Shown: one piece after another, positions 63,725-64,000 of the stretch | Numbering within the stretch: position 1 is the stretch's first letter | Layout: each line of letters opens with the position of its first letter | Assembly: GCF_038562415.1 (NCBI RefSeq) | Contig: NZ_JBCFBA010000001.1 | Coordinates: 660,414-724,413, forward strand | DNA: 64,000 bases | Direction of reading: 5' to 3' | From: Solidesulfovibrio sp. | Lineage (GTDB): Bacteria > Desulfobacterota > Desulfovibrionia > Desulfovibrionales > Desulfovibrionaceae | Translations under genes and position numbers: made by a program | Notes under the pieces: model-generated | Seen by the model: only the letters and a program-made list of their open reading frames with translations | Database searches by the model: none | What the model was told of the DNA's origin: nothing

Positions 63725-63780
63725 GCCTCCGGCGGCCGGGGGGGATGATCCCCCCCGGTCCCCCCCGACGGGGGCGGGTG
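63725..63780 (+). repeat. intergenic hairpin repeat, copy 3
   Basis: GCCTCCGGCGGCC runs directly into the hairpin CCGGGGGGG-ATGAT-CCCCCCCGG, then TCCCCCC and GGGGGCGGGTGG. It lacks the middle hairpins of copy 2 but keeps the same ATGAT loop, with a compensatory C-G to G-C change at the stem top. Confidence 0.75.
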
Positions 63781-63822
63781 GCAAAGCGGTCGGGAACGGG
63801 AAGCGGCGGGGCGTCGGGCCGT

Positions 63823-63895
63823 TTGTTGGCGGAAATGGGCCTGCCGACACTGGCCGCAAAGCCGGCCAGCACGGCAGGCCCATTCCCGCCAACAA
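63823..63895. repeat. long inverted repeat downstream of hisF
   Basis: TTGTTGGCGG..ATGGGCCTGCCG (63823-63846) pairs with CGGCAGGCCCAT..CCGCCAACAA (63872-63895), 22 of 24 bases, with an inner stem CTGGCC/GGCCAG. A shorter GC hairpin follows near 63905. There is no T tract. I see no gene in 63703-64000. Confidence 0.75.
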
Positions 63896-64000
63896 GGGCG
63901 CCAGCGGCGAAGCGCCGCATCTTAAGAAAATCTTGTCAGTAAATTCCAAGACCTCGGCCCGAAGGGCCGACGGCTGGGCGCGGCCGGGATTTGGGGGGGG

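Overview
The window is GC-rich (roughly two thirds G+C by eye), densely coded on both strands, and looks like the chromosome of a sulfate-reducing bacterium of the Desulfovibrionaceae, closest in style to the Solidesulfovibrio/Desulfolutivibrio group. The clues are the rpoN-hpf-ptsN-rapZ-mannose-type PTS cluster ending in a Mn-dependent pyrophosphatase, the archaeal-type first enzyme of the alternative aromatic pathway, two sigma-54 activators, an HprK-related kinase/CofD-like/PhoU operon, and intergenic GC-rich hairpin repeats. This is an inference from gene content; no 16S gene is present.

Layout. 39-3050 (-): PhoU-like, HprK-related kinase and CofD-like proteins, a poorly understood system. 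3743-6232 (+): PHP-glycosyltransferase fusion. 6285-9724 (-): ybaK, an exported protein, recQ. 9962-12409 (+): dapA and a ModF-like double ABC protein. 12406-17007 (-): LysM-MscS fusion, O-methyltransferase, FliL-like protein, malate synthase G. 17184-20113: two orphan genes and a divergent sigma-54 activator, with a near-consensus -24/-12 promoter between activator and target. 20404-21888 (+): M28 peptidase. 22023-30158 (-): ppaC, PTS EIIC/EIIB/EIIA, rapZ, ptsN, hpf, rpoN, pyrG. 30344-31979 (+): purQ-like, tadA, tRNA-Ser(CGA). 31980-33495: a lower-GC islet beside that tRNA, with a decayed IS5-type transposase and a radical SAM gene. 33530-35270 (-): Sel1-repeat protein and AI-2E-type transporter. 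35639-39256 (+): aminotransferase and a complete polar amino-acid ABC importer. 39301-40172 (-): trmL and a thioesterase. 40700-40775 (-): tRNA-Val(CAC). 40897-42794 (+): rfbB-rfbD. 42767-44257 (-): receiver/histidine-kinase hybrid. 44395-45409 (+): leader peptide with four Tyr codons, attenuator, and alternative-aromatic-pathway aldolase. 45584-47507 (+): TetR regulator and MFS transporter. 47572-52069: biotin locus bioD-bioA (-) and bioF-bioH-like-bioC (+). 52070-52881 (-): two small membrane proteins. 53174-54892 (+): exported protein with five IPT/TIG repeats. 55032-56453 (+): NtrC-type response regulator. 56467-59921 (-): monooxygenase-like membrane protein, guanine deaminase, alanine racemase. 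60030-63702 (+): mutL, hisH, hisF.

How the genes connect. rpoN sits with the nitrogen-type PTS (ptsN, rapZ) and mannose-type EIIA/B/C without EIID, HPr or EI in view, suggesting a regulatory rather than transporting PTS. Two sigma-54 activators in the same window are possible clients. The strongest candidate for something undescribed is the apparent tyrosine-sensing transcription attenuator ahead of the aromatic-pathway aldolase (44395-44551): leader peptide, mutually exclusive pairings and terminator can all be read directly. Others worth attention are the LysM-MscS fusion, the poly-T frame break in EIIC, the kinase/CofD/PhoU operon, the tRNA-Ser islet, and intergenic repeats whose hairpins show compensatory changes.
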